DNA from: Blastobasis lacticolella
Taxonomy: Eukaryota > Arthropoda > Insecta > Lepidoptera > Blastobasidae
Assembly: GCA_905147135.1 (NCBI GenBank)
Contig: LR990056.1
Location: 17,994,501 to 18,058,500 of the forward strand
Length of the DNA stretch: 64,000 nt
Reading direction: 5' to 3'
The notes under the pieces are model-generated. The model worked only from the letters and a program-made list of their open reading frames with translations, was not told where the DNA came from and did no database searches. Of the stretch, positions 41,566-52,479 are shown in pieces; positions within the stretch are counted from its first letter, which is position 1, and each line of letters starts with the position of its first letter. Position numbers and translations under genes: made by a program.

Positions 41566-42124
41566 GGATCTATTCCATGCACAATTTATTAACAATTAGG
41601 TACAGTTTAAGTTTATTGTATAAAAATTTCGTAAATTACAGTAACAAATTCTTACTATATAGAAGTAAATTATAACAATAAATTACGTACTTGATCTTGT
41701 TCTAACCTTCGATCTAGATTTACTAGAGCATAAGGTATACTCGCTTTTGTGAACTATCTTAAGGTCGTAACTTTGTATCATTATTGTGGGTACAATTAGG
41801 ATTAAATCATATGTGTTAAAAAAATTAGTCCTTGTTAATGGTTTGAATAAACGAAATTGAATGGAACATCAGTGTTAACGTCAGCAAAAGCTTTCAGAAT
41901 ATTAACAATACGTTAAAATAACATCATTCAAAACGGGTTTAATTAATCAGTTCATTGTGTAATATTACATTGTTACATTATTATATTGTTCATCATTGCA
42001 ATCATGTTAATGTTCAATTAGCAGAAATTAATTAACCAATTCACCAACAGTTTTAAATTCATGTGTTTGTGTGTGGTTATAGATTAATGTTGTAAAATCG
42101 AATAACAACTAATTTGATAATCAT
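41566..42124. other. AT-rich, no gene
   Basis: No frames or repeats recognised. Confidence 0.3.
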
Positions 42125-42480
42125 TGCAATGTTAATGATCATCATCTTGGGGTTAATGTCATGATTGAGGCCCGGAGCCCGCCTTGACCATTATCCAAGA
42201 TGTAGCAGATAAGGTAATTATAATTACAATGGAACGACTGCCATCTGACCTCCGTGACCCTGCTACTAATGGAACCTGACCAGATTGGATCATGATAACA
42301 TACTCAGTCGCCTGAATGTGCAAGTTCATCACGATGTTTTCCCTCACCGTAAGAGTATCGAGTTACATTCAACTAATATACATAACTCAGAAAAGAGTCA
42401 TTAGTACATGGCCGCAGTACAATTCGAACCCGGTAACTCTCGCTTACGAGCCCTCTTGATCACTGAAGCTTCAAATCGAA
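42125..42480 (-). repeat. Family S SINE, near full length
   Basis: From the tail complement (gaggcccggagcccgccttg near 42167) to the head complement with B-box (attcgaacccggtaactc near 42422). All body blocks are present. Confidence 0.78.
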
Positions 42481-42991
42481 TAAAAAACCTATAAGAAAAT
42501 ATTTACAATAGTTATGAAATAGGCTTCCTCACTCAATCTGTAAACAAGTATACCTATTTAAATTGTATGCTGAGTAATTGGCTTTTATTCCATTTTGAAA
42601 AGGCTAATCTGCACCCTGGCAACCTGTACATTACCAGGTTACGATAATATAGGTACAGTCGGTTACAGCAATTAGCTGTGCTCTTAGGATGGTACACTAA
42701 TGAAATGAGGTGAGGCACTTAACTAACTGTAGAATACAACAAAACATAAAGGTACGAAACAGTTTTATGGGTATACTAAGCAACCCAGAGATGTAGGTTT
42801 CAAGAGTTTCGTAGTTTTTCACTACATTTACCATATCTAGTGCGGAAGGCAATATGAATAACGATAAATTCAAGCGTGAAGATGGCTTTAGATCGTCCAG
42901 TGCGTGGTATCCAGCGTTTCAATCTGGATACTTATTCAATCGGATAAATAGTTCGACTTCAGTTTGACAAATTAGACATAGTGAGTTTCGC

Positions 42992-43250
42992 CGTGTGGTA
43001 ACCGGCAGAGTAGAATAGCACCAACCCCTTACACTCAACAAGGGTGTCGTACAAGGCGACTAATGTTTTCGAGGCAAAAGATCAAAAGTCTCCGTAGTCT
43101 GGAAAATGAGCAGCAGCATTTTCCATTGTTATATTTAAACACTGCGATCTCCAATCCGCCTGCTAAGCGTGGAGATTATGGCAATAACCTCCCCTTGCGT
43201 GGGAGAGGCCCTAAGTCCTGCAGTGGACTGTTACAGGCTATGATGAGTTT
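42992..43250 (+). repeat. Family A repeat, full length
   Basis: Cgtgtggtaaccggcagagt at 42992 to gcagtggactgttacaggct at 43220 and gatgag tail. Confidence 0.78.
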
Positions 43251-43318
43251 CGTGTGTCGAAAGAATCAAGCAAGTGATGATGGTAGTCGTTTGAGAATTC
43301 GACATGAGCACACTAGTG

Positions 43319-43360
43319 CTACACAACAACCAACACTACTAAGTGTTGGTTGTTGTGTAG
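43319..43360. repeat. Perfect 19-bp hairpin with 4-base loop
   Basis: CTACACAACAACCAACACT (43319-43337), loop ACTA, then the exact reverse complement (43342-43360). It adjoins no recognised repeat. It could be a slippage palindrome, the core of a MITE, or a transcribed hairpin. Confidence 0.85.
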
Positions 43361-43385
43361 TATGGTGAACCATTGACGTAAGTAA

Positions 43386-43485
43386 GTAAAAATTTTTTAT
43401 TGCACACACATTATAAGACAATATACAAGAATGAGGTGTATGGCAAAGGTGGCCTTATCGCTGTAAGCGATCTCTTCCAAACATT
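43386..43485 (-). mobile_element. LINE 3' UTR fragment
   Basis: Aaaattttttattgcacaca then gtggccttatcgctgtaagc and gatctcttcc: the minus-strand 3' end of a lepidopteran-type LINE. Confidence 0.45.
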
Positions 43486-43619
43486 AATTAACTAATTCGA
43501 CTTGGATAGAAAGAAAATATGAAATGTAATGGTATAAGTTGTTGCCGTCGATTTGTCACATCAAAGACACGCATTTGTCACAATTTCGATAAAATAGCTG
43601 AGATGCCATACTGTAAATG

Positions 43620-43705
43620 GGTTGTTCCTTGTAAGGTACCCTCCATCTTCGGCTACATCGTCACTTACCACCAGGTAAGATGCATGGCTAGTCTAACTAT
43701 AAAAA
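43620..43705 (+). mobile_element. Jockey-like LINE 3' end fragment
   Basis: Ccatcttcggctacatcgtc, acttaccaccaggtaagatg and gctagtctaac match the 3' ends at 18440-18510 and 56600-56650. The 136-codon frame spanning 43519-43929 is therefore not a gene. Confidence 0.55.
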
Positions 43706-43977
43706 AAACGAAATCTCGCTGTACCAACCGCTTGGCCGACTGTACTTCACTCTTGTTCTACACAAACAAGGTTAATAGCTTGAGTAATACGGTTTGTGGA
43801 TCAGCCGCTAGCGCGGCCCGGACGAGAGGGGAAAGGGTGAGGGGGGGGGGTACAGTAACCCAGTTAGCTCGCGAATTATCAAATACAGCGCATCGCTATT
43901 TAAGGCTCGGGCCCACTGTCGAGGTTTAACTACGTTATTTAAAGGAATCAAATCCAAAATTAGATCTTTTTCTACAA

Positions 43978-44085
43978 CAAACTAGTGTACCCGACTCGAC
44001 TTCGTTCACGTGGCGTTCTACTCCTACCCTACATCTACTCTACGCCTACCCTACACCTACTATATCCTTACCTACCCTTTTTTTC
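43978..44085 (-). repeat. Helitron-like end with CTACCC minisatellite
   Basis: Actagtgtacccgactcgac (minus strand ends CTAGT) followed by ctaccctac-type repeats at 44020-44075, similar to 48805-48830 and 61400-61460. Assignment rests on the terminal motif. Confidence 0.35.
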
Positions 44086-44188
44086 TTGCTTTCAATCCTT
44101 CATCTTGAATCGCTCTATCTACTGATGAAAACCGCATTAAAATCCGTTGCGTTGTTTAAAATATGTATATGACCTGATTACGACCTGA

Positions 44189-44430
44189 GTGGTTCAGTGG
44201 TCAACATGCCGGTCTGCCACGCAAGAGGTCCCGGGTTCGATTCCCGGTCGGGCAGAAATTGAAATGATGAATTTAATTTCTGTTACGGGTCTGGGTGTTC
44301 TATGTATAATAAGTATGTATTTAAAAGTATTTAAGTAGTTTATCAGTTATCTAGCACCCATAGCACAAGCTTTGCTTAGTTTGGGGCTAGATGGCGCTGT
44401 GTGAATTTGTCCGCGATTTATTTATTTATT
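44189..44430 (+). repeat. Family T tRNA-derived SINE, full length
   Basis: Head gacctgagtggttcagtggt with A-box, B-box ggttcgattcc (44235-44245), body with tctgttacgggtctgggtgt, end ttggggctagatggcgctgt and a (TTTA)n tail. CTAGATGGCGC at 44387-44397 matches an insect CTCF-type core. Confidence 0.82.
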
Positions 44431-44513
44431 TATTTATCTAACTAACATACGAGCATCGCGCACGTGCGAGTTGTGGAATGAGTTCCCTCCCGAAGTCTTT
44501 CCTTTGTTATTTT

Positions 44514-44655
44514 TTATTTTAAATACATACTACACCCAGACCTGTAACCGAAATTAAAATTCATCATTTCAATTTCTGCTCGGCCGGGAATCGAACCCGA
44601 GACCTCTGCGTGGCGACCGGCATGTTAACCAACTGATCCACGTCGTCTCTGCCTA
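44514..44655 (-). repeat. Family T SINE head and body
   Basis: Complement of the first ~140 bp, with B-box complement ggaatcgaacc at 44587-44597. The 3' part is missing. Confidence 0.7.
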
Positions 44656-45714
44656 CTCTAACGAGAAAGCAGTTCTTAGGTCGTCTCTGCCTACTGTAAC
44701 CTGCCTACTCTGAGAGAAAGAGGCGAACATATTATCGTATCAGCAAAAGCTCGCAGTTATTTGATCAGCCACTAGTTATCCGCTCACTATCAATATTGGT
44801 GCTCCGTTGGATATACGGTAACGATAATTAATACGCACCGTGTTTATTCAGATGAATATGATACCGCAACTTTGGGAGAACTGCGGGCACAGTGGGGAAA
44901 ACATCCAGTAGGTCATTTTCATACATATGGTTGCCAGGTCCTGTAAAGTTTTATATCGGCTTGCATGAGTGTGACAAAGCTTAAACTTGATAATCTCTGA
45001 ATTAAATCACTTTTTGTACACTAGTTCCACTTTATTTGAAAATGTTATTTTCTTGTTATAATTCGTGTTAAATATTGTTAATCTCTGTTAAGCTCGAATT
45101 CCTCCCTACTTTGAATTCTTAGTAAAGTTTATATGGGTAATTTTTTTTTCATTCACATGTTTGTGTGTGTGTATTTTCTAGTGTCTTTCGAGTAATTGTC
45201 TATGTGACCCTTTTCGGGAAATCGAAATTTAAAAAAATTTGGACAAAATTCGTCTAGCCGGTTTAAATTAAACATTAGTCTGTATCAATGGTATTTATTT
45301 GACCTTCCTTATATTTATGTATGTCAGCAGTTTATTAGAAAACCTTTATATCCTATAAATCCCTCACGAATGTATCTAAATAGATTTAAAAAATATCAAA
45401 GAAAATTCAGTAACTCGGTTTAAACGATATCAAGACGAGGGTTTTGATACTGTGTTTCAATTAAGAGACAGTCCTATTGTTGCATGTATATTAACAGTTA
45501 ATAATTAAGCAATAAAAAAATTATTTCGAGCGACTAAAGCACTAAAGTACTATTGAGTTTACTGTACTATGGCTACGGCTGTGTACGTAGAGTTCAAAAA
45601 TTTACATTGAGTCTGTATTAACATTGCCCAGGTAAATTGAAGAGGTAAAGTTCTTTGCTTGTTTGTGATGAATCAATTTCGTATATTATTTAACTGAGAG
45701 GATTTCAATTATGT
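44656..45714. other. No gene recognised
   Basis: AT-rich; no significant frame and no recognised repeat. Confidence 0.3.
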
Positions 45715-46290
45715 TTATTTACATAGGGAACACGGATGGACGCTCCACCCGATGAAAAGCGGCCACCGTCGTCCAGGACATCTGCAACCTAAGGGAAGCG
45801 GATACGGTGCCGGCTTTTTGAAGAACCCCATTTAAGTAAATAAATAAATATGGTTGGTAAACTCACACAGCACCATCTAGCCCTAAAGTAAGCAAACCTT
45901 GTATTGTGGGTGCTAGTACTTTTATATATATTTTAAAATACATACTTGTTATACATATTATAACACCCAGACCCATTTCCATTTCTGCCCAGCAGGGAAT
46001 CGAACTCTGTACCTCTTCGATGTAGACCGGCATTTATCCAACTGAACCACTCAGGTCGTCTATTATAGTGCAAAGGAAATACTTCGGAAGGGAGCTCATT
46101 CCACAACTTGCACGTGCGCGTTAAAAATACTCGCGGTCCTCGTACATTAGTTTGATGCCAAGCATCTACATGGTGATTCTGATGGTGGCACTTATCTCTA
46201 ATGGCTTTTTCCTGTGCATAAATTATGACCATAAGGAAAACGCGAAAATTGTTCAAACAATATGAATATTTCTTAAAATAGAATTTCACA
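45715..46290 (-). pseudogene. Jockey-like LINE C-terminal relic, SINE-interrupted
   Basis: Minus strand, 46250-46070: KCHHQNHHVDAWHQTNVRG, PRVFLTRTCKLWNELPSEVF, PLHYN, then a family T SINE, then the 3' part down to 45715 including the single CGTCG at 45767-45771. It is a paralogue of the relic split by Transib at 5982/9235 and shows that site uninterrupted. Confidence 0.75.
45850..46061 (-). repeat. Family T SINE inside a LINE relic
   Basis: From the tail (TAAA-rich, 45837-45852) and cacagcaccatctagcccta to the head complement tgaaccactcaggtcgtc at 46043-46061. Confidence 0.75.
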
Positions 46291-46454
46291 TGAGGTAAAT
46301 ATTTTGGGAGCCGGTGTTTTTATCGTCGCCTCCAAACGAAGTTTTCTTCCAGATTATCATTCTTTTTCAATCATTACTTTAGGCCTAATCCAGATTATAA
46401 ATTATCTGTATGCTTCGATTCAAAGCTCTATTTGCGTGATAGTAAAAATCTTTT

Positions 46455-46562
46455 GTTTTATGCTCTACGGCAGACAAACAGGCAAGCGGGCCACCTGATG
46501 GAAAGTGGTCCCCGCCATCTATGGACATTAGCAACACCAGCCGGTCTAGCCATCTTTGACAG
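46455..46562 (+). repeat. Dispersed repeat family B fragment
   Basis: Ctacggcagacaaacaggca and gggccacctgatggaaagtg at 46464-46505. Confidence 0.6.
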
Positions 46563-46803
46563 CTCCGCTTGCGTGAGGCGTGCATAGTAGAAAATTTACA
46601 GGTCGAAGTTGGACTATTTCTACCAACATCTACATTGACTCTGATTTTTCTACCACTATCAATGCTGAATGCGTCCTATGTTGTAAATCCGCCGATGAAT
46701 CGTGAATTGTCTATGGACCAAGAATTTCTACCACAAACGTTAGCTTATGTCAGGTAATGTTAGCTTATGTCAAATCCCAAAAAAATTTTCTTCTACAAAC
46801 ATT

Positions 46804-46859
46804 TGTAGATTAACGATTGTAGATTAACGATTGTGGAGTAACGATTGTAGATTAACGAA
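46804..46859 (+). repeat. 14-bp tandem repeat, four units
   Basis: TGTAGATTAACGAT repeated four times; unit 3 has two changes (tgtggagtaacgat). A 20-bp-period duplication of gttagcttatgtca lies just upstream (46739-46772). Confidence 0.8.
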
Positions 46860-47424
46860 AGCTCTTGGCTAAGGTCGCAGGAGACACCAATGCGTTGCCC
46901 GCCTCTGAAGAGACCTCTAATGCACCTCTTGTTGGAGTAAAAACATCCATCCATATTTTCAATCAACATTCAATATTCTATAGATGGAGTAGATGGGAGA
47001 ATAATCGGAATCATACCCAACCAATTATACCAGTCCATTTCAACACTATATCTACCACGGCCAATATAGAAACAACTACAGAAGTCTGTGATATTGAATA
47101 CATGCAGAAAGTTCCTACAAACTAACAACACTTAACTAAATTAGTATTTGATACTTGGGGTTAGGCCCGTACCAAATAGTTTCTCCGGTTCTTCTTGAAC
47201 CGAGAGCTGTTGAGATAAATACATATATTAATTATAATAAAAATTTTACTGCAGACATGAAAAACATATAAATTAATAGAATGGCCGTTACAAATACAGT
47301 CAAAAATATACATGTAAAAGATGTAATTAAACACAAGTTATACACCTAATTATTTGTTACTTACAAATCTAGATTTAAATCAGTATAACACATACTTAAA
47401 TAACAACATTTTAGAAATTTAAGA
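46860..47424. other. No gene recognised
   Basis: An 86-codon frame at 46865-47125 begins in family B-like sequence and has no motif. Confidence 0.3.
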
Positions 47425-47520
47425 ATTTATTTATTTATTTATTTATACTTCATGCACAAACAGTACATTGGCGGACTTAAAGCTAAAATAGCATTATCTA
47501 CCAATCTATCAGGAGAGATG
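47425..47520 (-). mobile_element. LINE 3' end fragment
   Basis: (ATTT)n then tacttcatgcacaaacagta, cattggcggacttaaagcta: complement of the 3' end at 14090-14168 and 21433-21512. Confidence 0.6.
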
Positions 47521-47867
47521 ACAGTTGACAAAAAGGTATGCGGTGCAGGAAGATTACTTACAAGTAATGATCACACATAAGAATCTATAAAGCTATATAC
47601 CGCCGAGTAAAAGCTAGTAACGGAATAAGCTCGCGATGCCCACATTTCCTCGTTACCGTATCCTTAATGGAAAACCATAACGGGAGAACCTGAACGTAAC
47701 GCAGAGATTCATCCTTATTCGCTATTAATGCACTGGTAACTAATGGATCCGTGGTGATAAATTCGGTTATCATTTATGAGTGAGCGGGTAACACTCTTAC
47801 GCTGGTCTTCCAACAGTACATTGCATTGCACAATTGTGTGGAAAGTATGTACCGTCACGGGGTGCCA

Positions 47868-47962
47868 TTTGGATCTGCCAAATCCTGGATTCTGATCAAG
47901 GCGGACCCCGGGCCCTCGTACGAAAGAGCACGTACGGGACATTAATGCCAAGACGATGATTA
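47868..47962 (+). repeat. Family S SINE 3' tail
   Basis: Gatcaaggcggaccccgggc, gggacattaatgccaagacg and atgatt. Confidence 0.65.
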
Positions 47963-48084
47963 TACCCTCACGGGGTGCCAATAGTCTCTCGAGACTTTTC
48001 GACCAGCGTCAGAGTCCCCGTCGGAGGACCTTGGTGAATCTTGCTTCAGCATTTTTTTTATTGTTTAATCGTTTCGCCATTTAC

Positions 48085-48290
48085 TACTAGTTATGTACAT
48101 TAGTTGAACACTAACTGACGCTTTTACGGCGAGGAAAAATAGCGTGATTAAACCCGCACATTCTGGCAACTGCATATCTGACCATGATTCAATCTGGTCC
48201 AGTTCCCTTGTTAACAAGGTCACAGATATCAGATGGCATTCGCTCTACTTTAATTACCTGATCTGTAAAATCACCAAGATGATTATTATT
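48085..48290 (+). repeat. Family S SINE body
   Basis: Gttatgtacattagttgaac, gattaaacccgcacattctg, gttaacaaggtcacagatat; it ends in caagatgatta after losing the LINE-like tail segment. Confidence 0.65.
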
Positions 48291-48418
48291 GCAAATCTAT
48301 CACGTCGTCAATAGCAAATAATCCGACAACGGAATGACATTATACAATCTGGTTATTAAAATACGCTACAGTCCTGCATAGTCAATTTATTATAAAGTGC
48401 ATATTTCCTTTGTTTCAG

Positions 48419-48522
48419 TGGAAGGCCAACCGATAGCCGGGTATTCCCGTACGCATACCCGGGTCCCACTGCGGCCGGTCGCCACCGGTTCGCGGTTTAA
48501 TGGCGGTCGCCATGCCGGGTAA
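48419..48522 (+). other. Candidate terminal host exon in a GC-rich island
   Basis: A polypyrimidine tract and AG (ttcctttgtttcag, 48405-48418) precede ~110 bp of GC-rich sequence. In frame 48421 it stays open for 33 codons to TAA at 48520 (EGQPIAGYSRTHTRVPLRPV...). The frame from 48420 is open for 26 codons (GRPTDSRVFPYAYPGPTAAG...). AT-rich DNA with ATAATTAAAG follows. No protein family was recognised and no other exon is visible, so this is a splice-site plus composition argument only. Confidence 0.3.
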
Positions 48523-48696
48523 ATAATTAAAGTTATTCGATACGAATGGATTATTTCATCGATAAGGTATCTGATGGTGGCTTTTTAGGTACAGTGTAGT
48601 ACAATTTAAACTGTGGCAGTCCGATTTCATTTTCACATGCAGCTAGCACAGAGAAATTACTAGGGAAGGGAATAAAACAGGGAAGTGATAGTAGTT

Positions 48697-48785
48697 GAAA
48701 GAAAGAAAGAAAGAAAATATTTATTACAAAGGACGCATGACATAATAATTTACATTTAACACAAAAAAAAGAGTACATATAACAC
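48697..48785 (-). mobile_element. LINE 3' end with (TTTC)n tail
   Basis: (GAAA)5 then atatttattacaaaggacgc on the plus strand, i.e. a minus-strand LINE 3' UTR and tail. Confidence 0.45.
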
Positions 48786-48794
48786 GGAGACAAT

Positions 48795-49035
48795 TATAGG
48801 GTTCCCAGTAGGGTAGGGTAGGGTAGTTGCAGTTTGGTAGTTTAGGGTCCAACTTAAAATCTAGGCCATGTTTCATCTTATTACGTTAAGTAGAAGAAGA
48901 GATACAGCTTGACCTTTCCGTAGTAACTAGCTTTCATACATTAGGGAGTTCATTTAAAATAGTCGCTTGGGAGGAGTAAAACTGCTCTAAATCGATTTCC
49001 ACGCGGACAAAGTCTCGGGTAAAAGCTAGTACCAT
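48795..49035 (+). repeat. Helitron-like 3' region
   Basis: Shared with 58375-58580: gtttggtagtttagggtcca, attacgttaagtagaagaag, gatttccacgcggacaaagt and the end aaaagctagt (CTAGT, preceded by a CGCG-type hairpin). A tagggtagggtaggg tract precedes it. Classified from the ends only. Confidence 0.4.
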
Positions 49036-49189
49036 ATAAATCCGTATTGAATATTGGTTAATTGAAGCGCATTTACGCTGCGGGAATCGATTCTGAACCC
49101 TACTCGCTCCTCGGTCATGCTCTGTAGCCTTCCTCATTATATCCATTACGAGTATGTTCAATGGGCTGCCATATTTAATCCAGGATAAG

Positions 49190-49385
49190 GGTGGGAACTG
49201 TACGTACAGTCGGCTGCAGAGAGGACGAGACGCTTTCAGACGACTTGTGTGATTTTCTACCTTGCAATTGCAGTACCTAATCGGAGATTATAAGGAAACG
49301 AAGAGGATGGCAGACAGGAGAGAGGAGTGGCGATTGCTCCACCGACCAGAGCTTTACACTTAAATTTTTGACGATGATGAATCAA
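49190..49385 (+). pseudogene. LINE C-terminal fragment with (GATGA)n-like tail
   Basis: One frame reads KRMADRREEWRLLHRPEL and a stop, then gacgatgatgaatc, the layout of an RTE-type LINE 3' end. Upstream sequence is out of frame. Confidence 0.4.
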
Positions 49386-49637
49386 TTAAGCTTGTTAGAA
49401 ATCAGTTTAGAAAACCAATTGAGGTAGCCTATTTGTAAATTTAACCCGTTATTTGAAAACTAAAAATCAATCCAATATTTATTATTTTAAAGTAAATATC
49501 AGCTAGATCTTCAGGCATACATCGTCTTTTAGCAAGGCGTCGCGTAGGATTAAATTGAATTAATTAATAAATGAAAAAATATTTATGCTTATACACAAAA
49601 TTATGGCTAGTCCCTGTGACAACAAGGATCCCCTGCT

Positions 49638-49758
49638 TATGGTAACACAACTTGTCTGACCCGGTGACCAAAATTTGAACTAAGTGTCCCCATTTTGAAA
49701 TGTCATTTTGTTGTCAACAACAGCGACACCGTTACCCGGTCAGATAGTTTGTGCCATA
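49638..49758. mobile_element. Fold-back MITE, TA-flanked
   Basis: TATGGTAACACAACTTGTCT on the left pairs with the right end (...cagatagtttgtgccata). A second copy with the same core (ctgacc...gcgacaccgt) is at 57439-57564. Terminal TA suggests a Tc1/mariner-type target. No coding capacity. Confidence 0.65.
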
Positions 49759-50204
49759 CTAAATGACTGAGTTGGGGGCAATGATCCTATTGCCAAACTA
49801 TACTATGGTATCTTTTATCTCTGATACTTGAAATAAGTGATTAAATAATACAAAACAAAAATTGGAATATCAAGATAGACTCGACGGGCTGACTGCAGGG
49901 CGCACCTAAACAACCATGAAACAGAAATATACCATAAACTACCACAAACTGGCAACGTGATCGCGCAAATCACCAGCCGCCGCCAAAACGGCTCGTCGCG
50001 CTAAACTGTCAAATTATCCGACGACATAATTGGATCATGGCGCAGATCCTGTTAGTGGTTATGGGGCGATTGGCACCGGATTGGATCGCTCGGTTATGCC
50101 GCCGTGTTAGGCCGTGTCTACGCTCGTAGGGATGGGAACTGGGTTGAGAATGAGTTGCAAACCGTAGTCACCGTCGACATAGCGAGATTCGACATGACTG
50201 GAAC
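49759..50204. other. Apparently unique sequence
   Basis: 49870-50150 is balanced, CpG-containing and non-repetitive, with no frame. Confidence 0.3.
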
Positions 50205-50335
50205 ATTTTTTTATATCATTAAGGTGGCAAACAAGCTTACGGCCTGTCCGATAGAAAGCAGTCACCGCAGTCTATGAATGTTTGCAATACCAGGGACATC
50301 ACCCACGCGTGTTGGGTGGGCATACGGCATTTGAC
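50205..50335 (+). repeat. Family C repeat
   Basis: Taaggtggcaaacaagctta, cggcctgtccgatagaaagc and gggacatcacccacgcg. Confidence 0.55.
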
Positions 50336-51364
50336 TGCAAGTCAAATTAGGAACTCTTTATAAGCTGTCAAAACACAGAATTACTATATTTGTACGCAGT
50401 ATAAAAGTTCATGGCGTCATTGTCAAATGCCTACCTTTTTAACGTTTCATGTGGCTTGAATAATTTAAAAATGGATCAACCTTATTCTCAGGCTGTCGGC
50501 AAGTTTTACTGTAAGTTATTTAATACTAAAGTTATGAAACTTCTTCTTCGTCGAGTAAATTTTTTGAAAACCCTAGATCTGGCTTGTCCAGTAGTTGGCC
50601 ACGGCAACGGCATTACCAGTCGCCAGGAACAGTTGTGAAAGAATTTATAAGAAAATAAAATACTTTTTAACGGATTATCACTTTAGTTATTCTCGTTAGA
50701 CTACGGTAGCAGGTCACTGCTGGTATCTTGATATATAGCCGTATGTTGTAAAGTAAGGTCGTTGATGATCTGAATTACCCTATTGTTATTATTCTAATAT
50801 CTTAGACTACATCAAAATCATTTGAAAGATTCTTCTTTCTGAAGAATTCTGTAAAAATGTTCTAGTTAAAGTTATTGCCACACCACGTAAAGTTAGCCCT
50901 TAATAAATTTTGATTTATCCATGTCGATTTGAGTTTGTCGATCCCTATTGACGCCCTACGCCGCAACACATTCCGTTTTGAGTTTACTCATCCGTGACTG
51001 GAACTCCCATCACTAGTCAGTCGCTCCATGCAGATTGCGTACGGTGCTTACCGCTTTACGATCAGGCTGTGGTAGAAAATTCCTTATAGAATATCAGACG
51101 ACATTCGTAATACGTCTGGAATGCGGCACAAACACGGTGATAACTGATTGCGTGGATTGTATGGTTGTTTTGCGAGCTGAATTGATGTCGTAGTGTATGA
51201 GCAATTCTATCTTTACGACTTTGGCGGATTCTTGTGTTTTGTGTTTGGTTTAAATTGGGATCAGTAAGTGAATTATATGGAATGGCAGAGGCCGAAAGAA
51301 GCGACAGGACGATAATGATGATGATGATGTAAATTATATGAAATGAGCTCAATCCCGACGATTT
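50336..51364. other. No gene confirmed
   Basis: A 75-codon frame (50411-50638) and a 130-codon minus frame (51062-51454) have no motifs; the latter runs through the (ATG)n stretch at 51315-51329, which looks like the tail of a LINE-type insertion. Confidence 0.3.
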
Positions 51365-51394
51365 TTGCACTATAAGGGCCCGATTATGCGGTCC

Positions 51395-51545
51395 GCTTAC
51401 AAAACCGGACAGTAAACGCGTACGCATCGTGCCCGCATAGTCACCGCGTAGCAACCAGACAGAAAACGTGCAGTCTACAAGACGCGGGGACTGTACGGGT
51501 GCGGCACGATTACTAAGCGGGAACTATGCGGGCGCTGCGCGTTTA
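51395..51545. repeat. GC-rich imperfect inverted repeat
   Basis: Aaacgcgtacgcatcgtgcc, cgcatagt near 51412-51441 is matched by complement ctatgcgggcgctgcgcgtt at 51524-51543. MITE-like; ends not fixed. Confidence 0.4.
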
Positions 51546-51570
51546 TTTATAAATTATTAAATAAGCTTTT

Positions 51571-51955
51571 AGGAGCGTCGTTGGCCGAGCGGTTAAGGTG
51601 TCCGACTGAGCGAGAGGTACCGCGAAAGTTAATCTAGAGAGAGGTACCGGGTTCGAATCCCGCAACGGCCATGTACCAATGACTCTTTTCTAAGTTATGG
51701 ACATTAGTTCAATACTAACCGATGCTCTTACGGTGAGGGAAAAAATCGTGATGACACCTGCACATTTAGGCAACTCGGTGTAACCACGGACAAATCTGGT
51801 CAGATTCCTCTAGTAGCAGGGTCACGAAGGTCAGACGACAGTCGCTCCACTGTAAATATCTGATCTGCCAAATCCTGGATCATTGTCAAGGCAGACTCCA
51901 GGCCCTCGTGCGCGAGAGCATAACCGGGACATTAACGCCAACATGATAACTAGTA
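51571..51955 (+). repeat. Family S SINE, full length
   Basis: tRNA-Ser-like head gcgtcgttggccgagcggtt with A-box, a duplicated gagaggtacc segment, B-box ggttcgaatcc (51649-51659), body (ttagttcaatactaaccgat; ggtcacgaaggtcagacgac) and LINE-like tail aaggcagactccaggccctc to ttaacgccaacatgata. It is the reference copy in this window; ~385 bp. Confidence 0.85.
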
Positions 51956-51965
51956 CGGTTCATTT

Positions 51966-52210
51966 TTTTATGCTATACAGCAGACAGACAGCCAAGTGGG
52001 CCACCTGATGGAAAGTGGTTACTGGTGCTACACCGAAATATCAATACATAAGGTATCCTGCAACGTAAACCCATCTAACCGCTTAGAATACATTGTAATC
52101 CAGCTGTCACAACAAATTACAGTAGTGCCAAGCTAAAGCTGAAGTTTGCGTTTCACCGTCCGGAGGGAGCCTGCATCGGTTTAGATTCGAATTGTCGCGG
52201 TCAGACTACT
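51966..52210 (+). repeat. Dispersed repeat family B
   Basis: Ttttttatgctatacagcag, gggccacctgatggaaagtg, then a diverged body. Confidence 0.55.
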
Positions 52211-52479
52211 CTCCTACTACTAGCACTGGGTTTCGGAGTATTCTTAGTTCAAACGTAATTGAATTGAGAGTTGTACTCAACGCTGTCAGGACGAAGTCCC
52301 ATTCTGTAGGGCGGTTATTTACGTAGTCAAGTAAATAACATATCTATTGTAACTTTTTTGGATCACGTCAATTCACTTTTTCAATAATTACAATGTTTAT
52401 TCGTGAAGGGTTGCCTCTTATTATGACTAATTGTGCCTGTCGGTGTATTTTTACTTGCATCGAAAAAGAGTTATATATA

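Noticed and set aside
43519..43929. 136-codon ORF as a host gene
   Set aside because: It runs through a LINE 3' end (43620-43705) and a G-rich low-complexity tract; no motif.
44189..44265. tRNA gene
   Set aside because: tRNA-like head of a repeated SINE (family T); no closed acceptor stem.
46865..47125. 86-codon ORF
   Set aside because: Starts in dispersed repeat sequence and has no recognisable feature.
51062..51454. 130-codon minus-strand ORF as a gene
   Set aside because: It includes translation of an (ATG)n tract and repeat-like sequence; no domain.
51571..51670. tRNA-Ser gene
   Set aside because: A- and B-boxes are present but the head runs into a SINE body repeated through the window, and the cloverleaf is disrupted by a duplicated segment.
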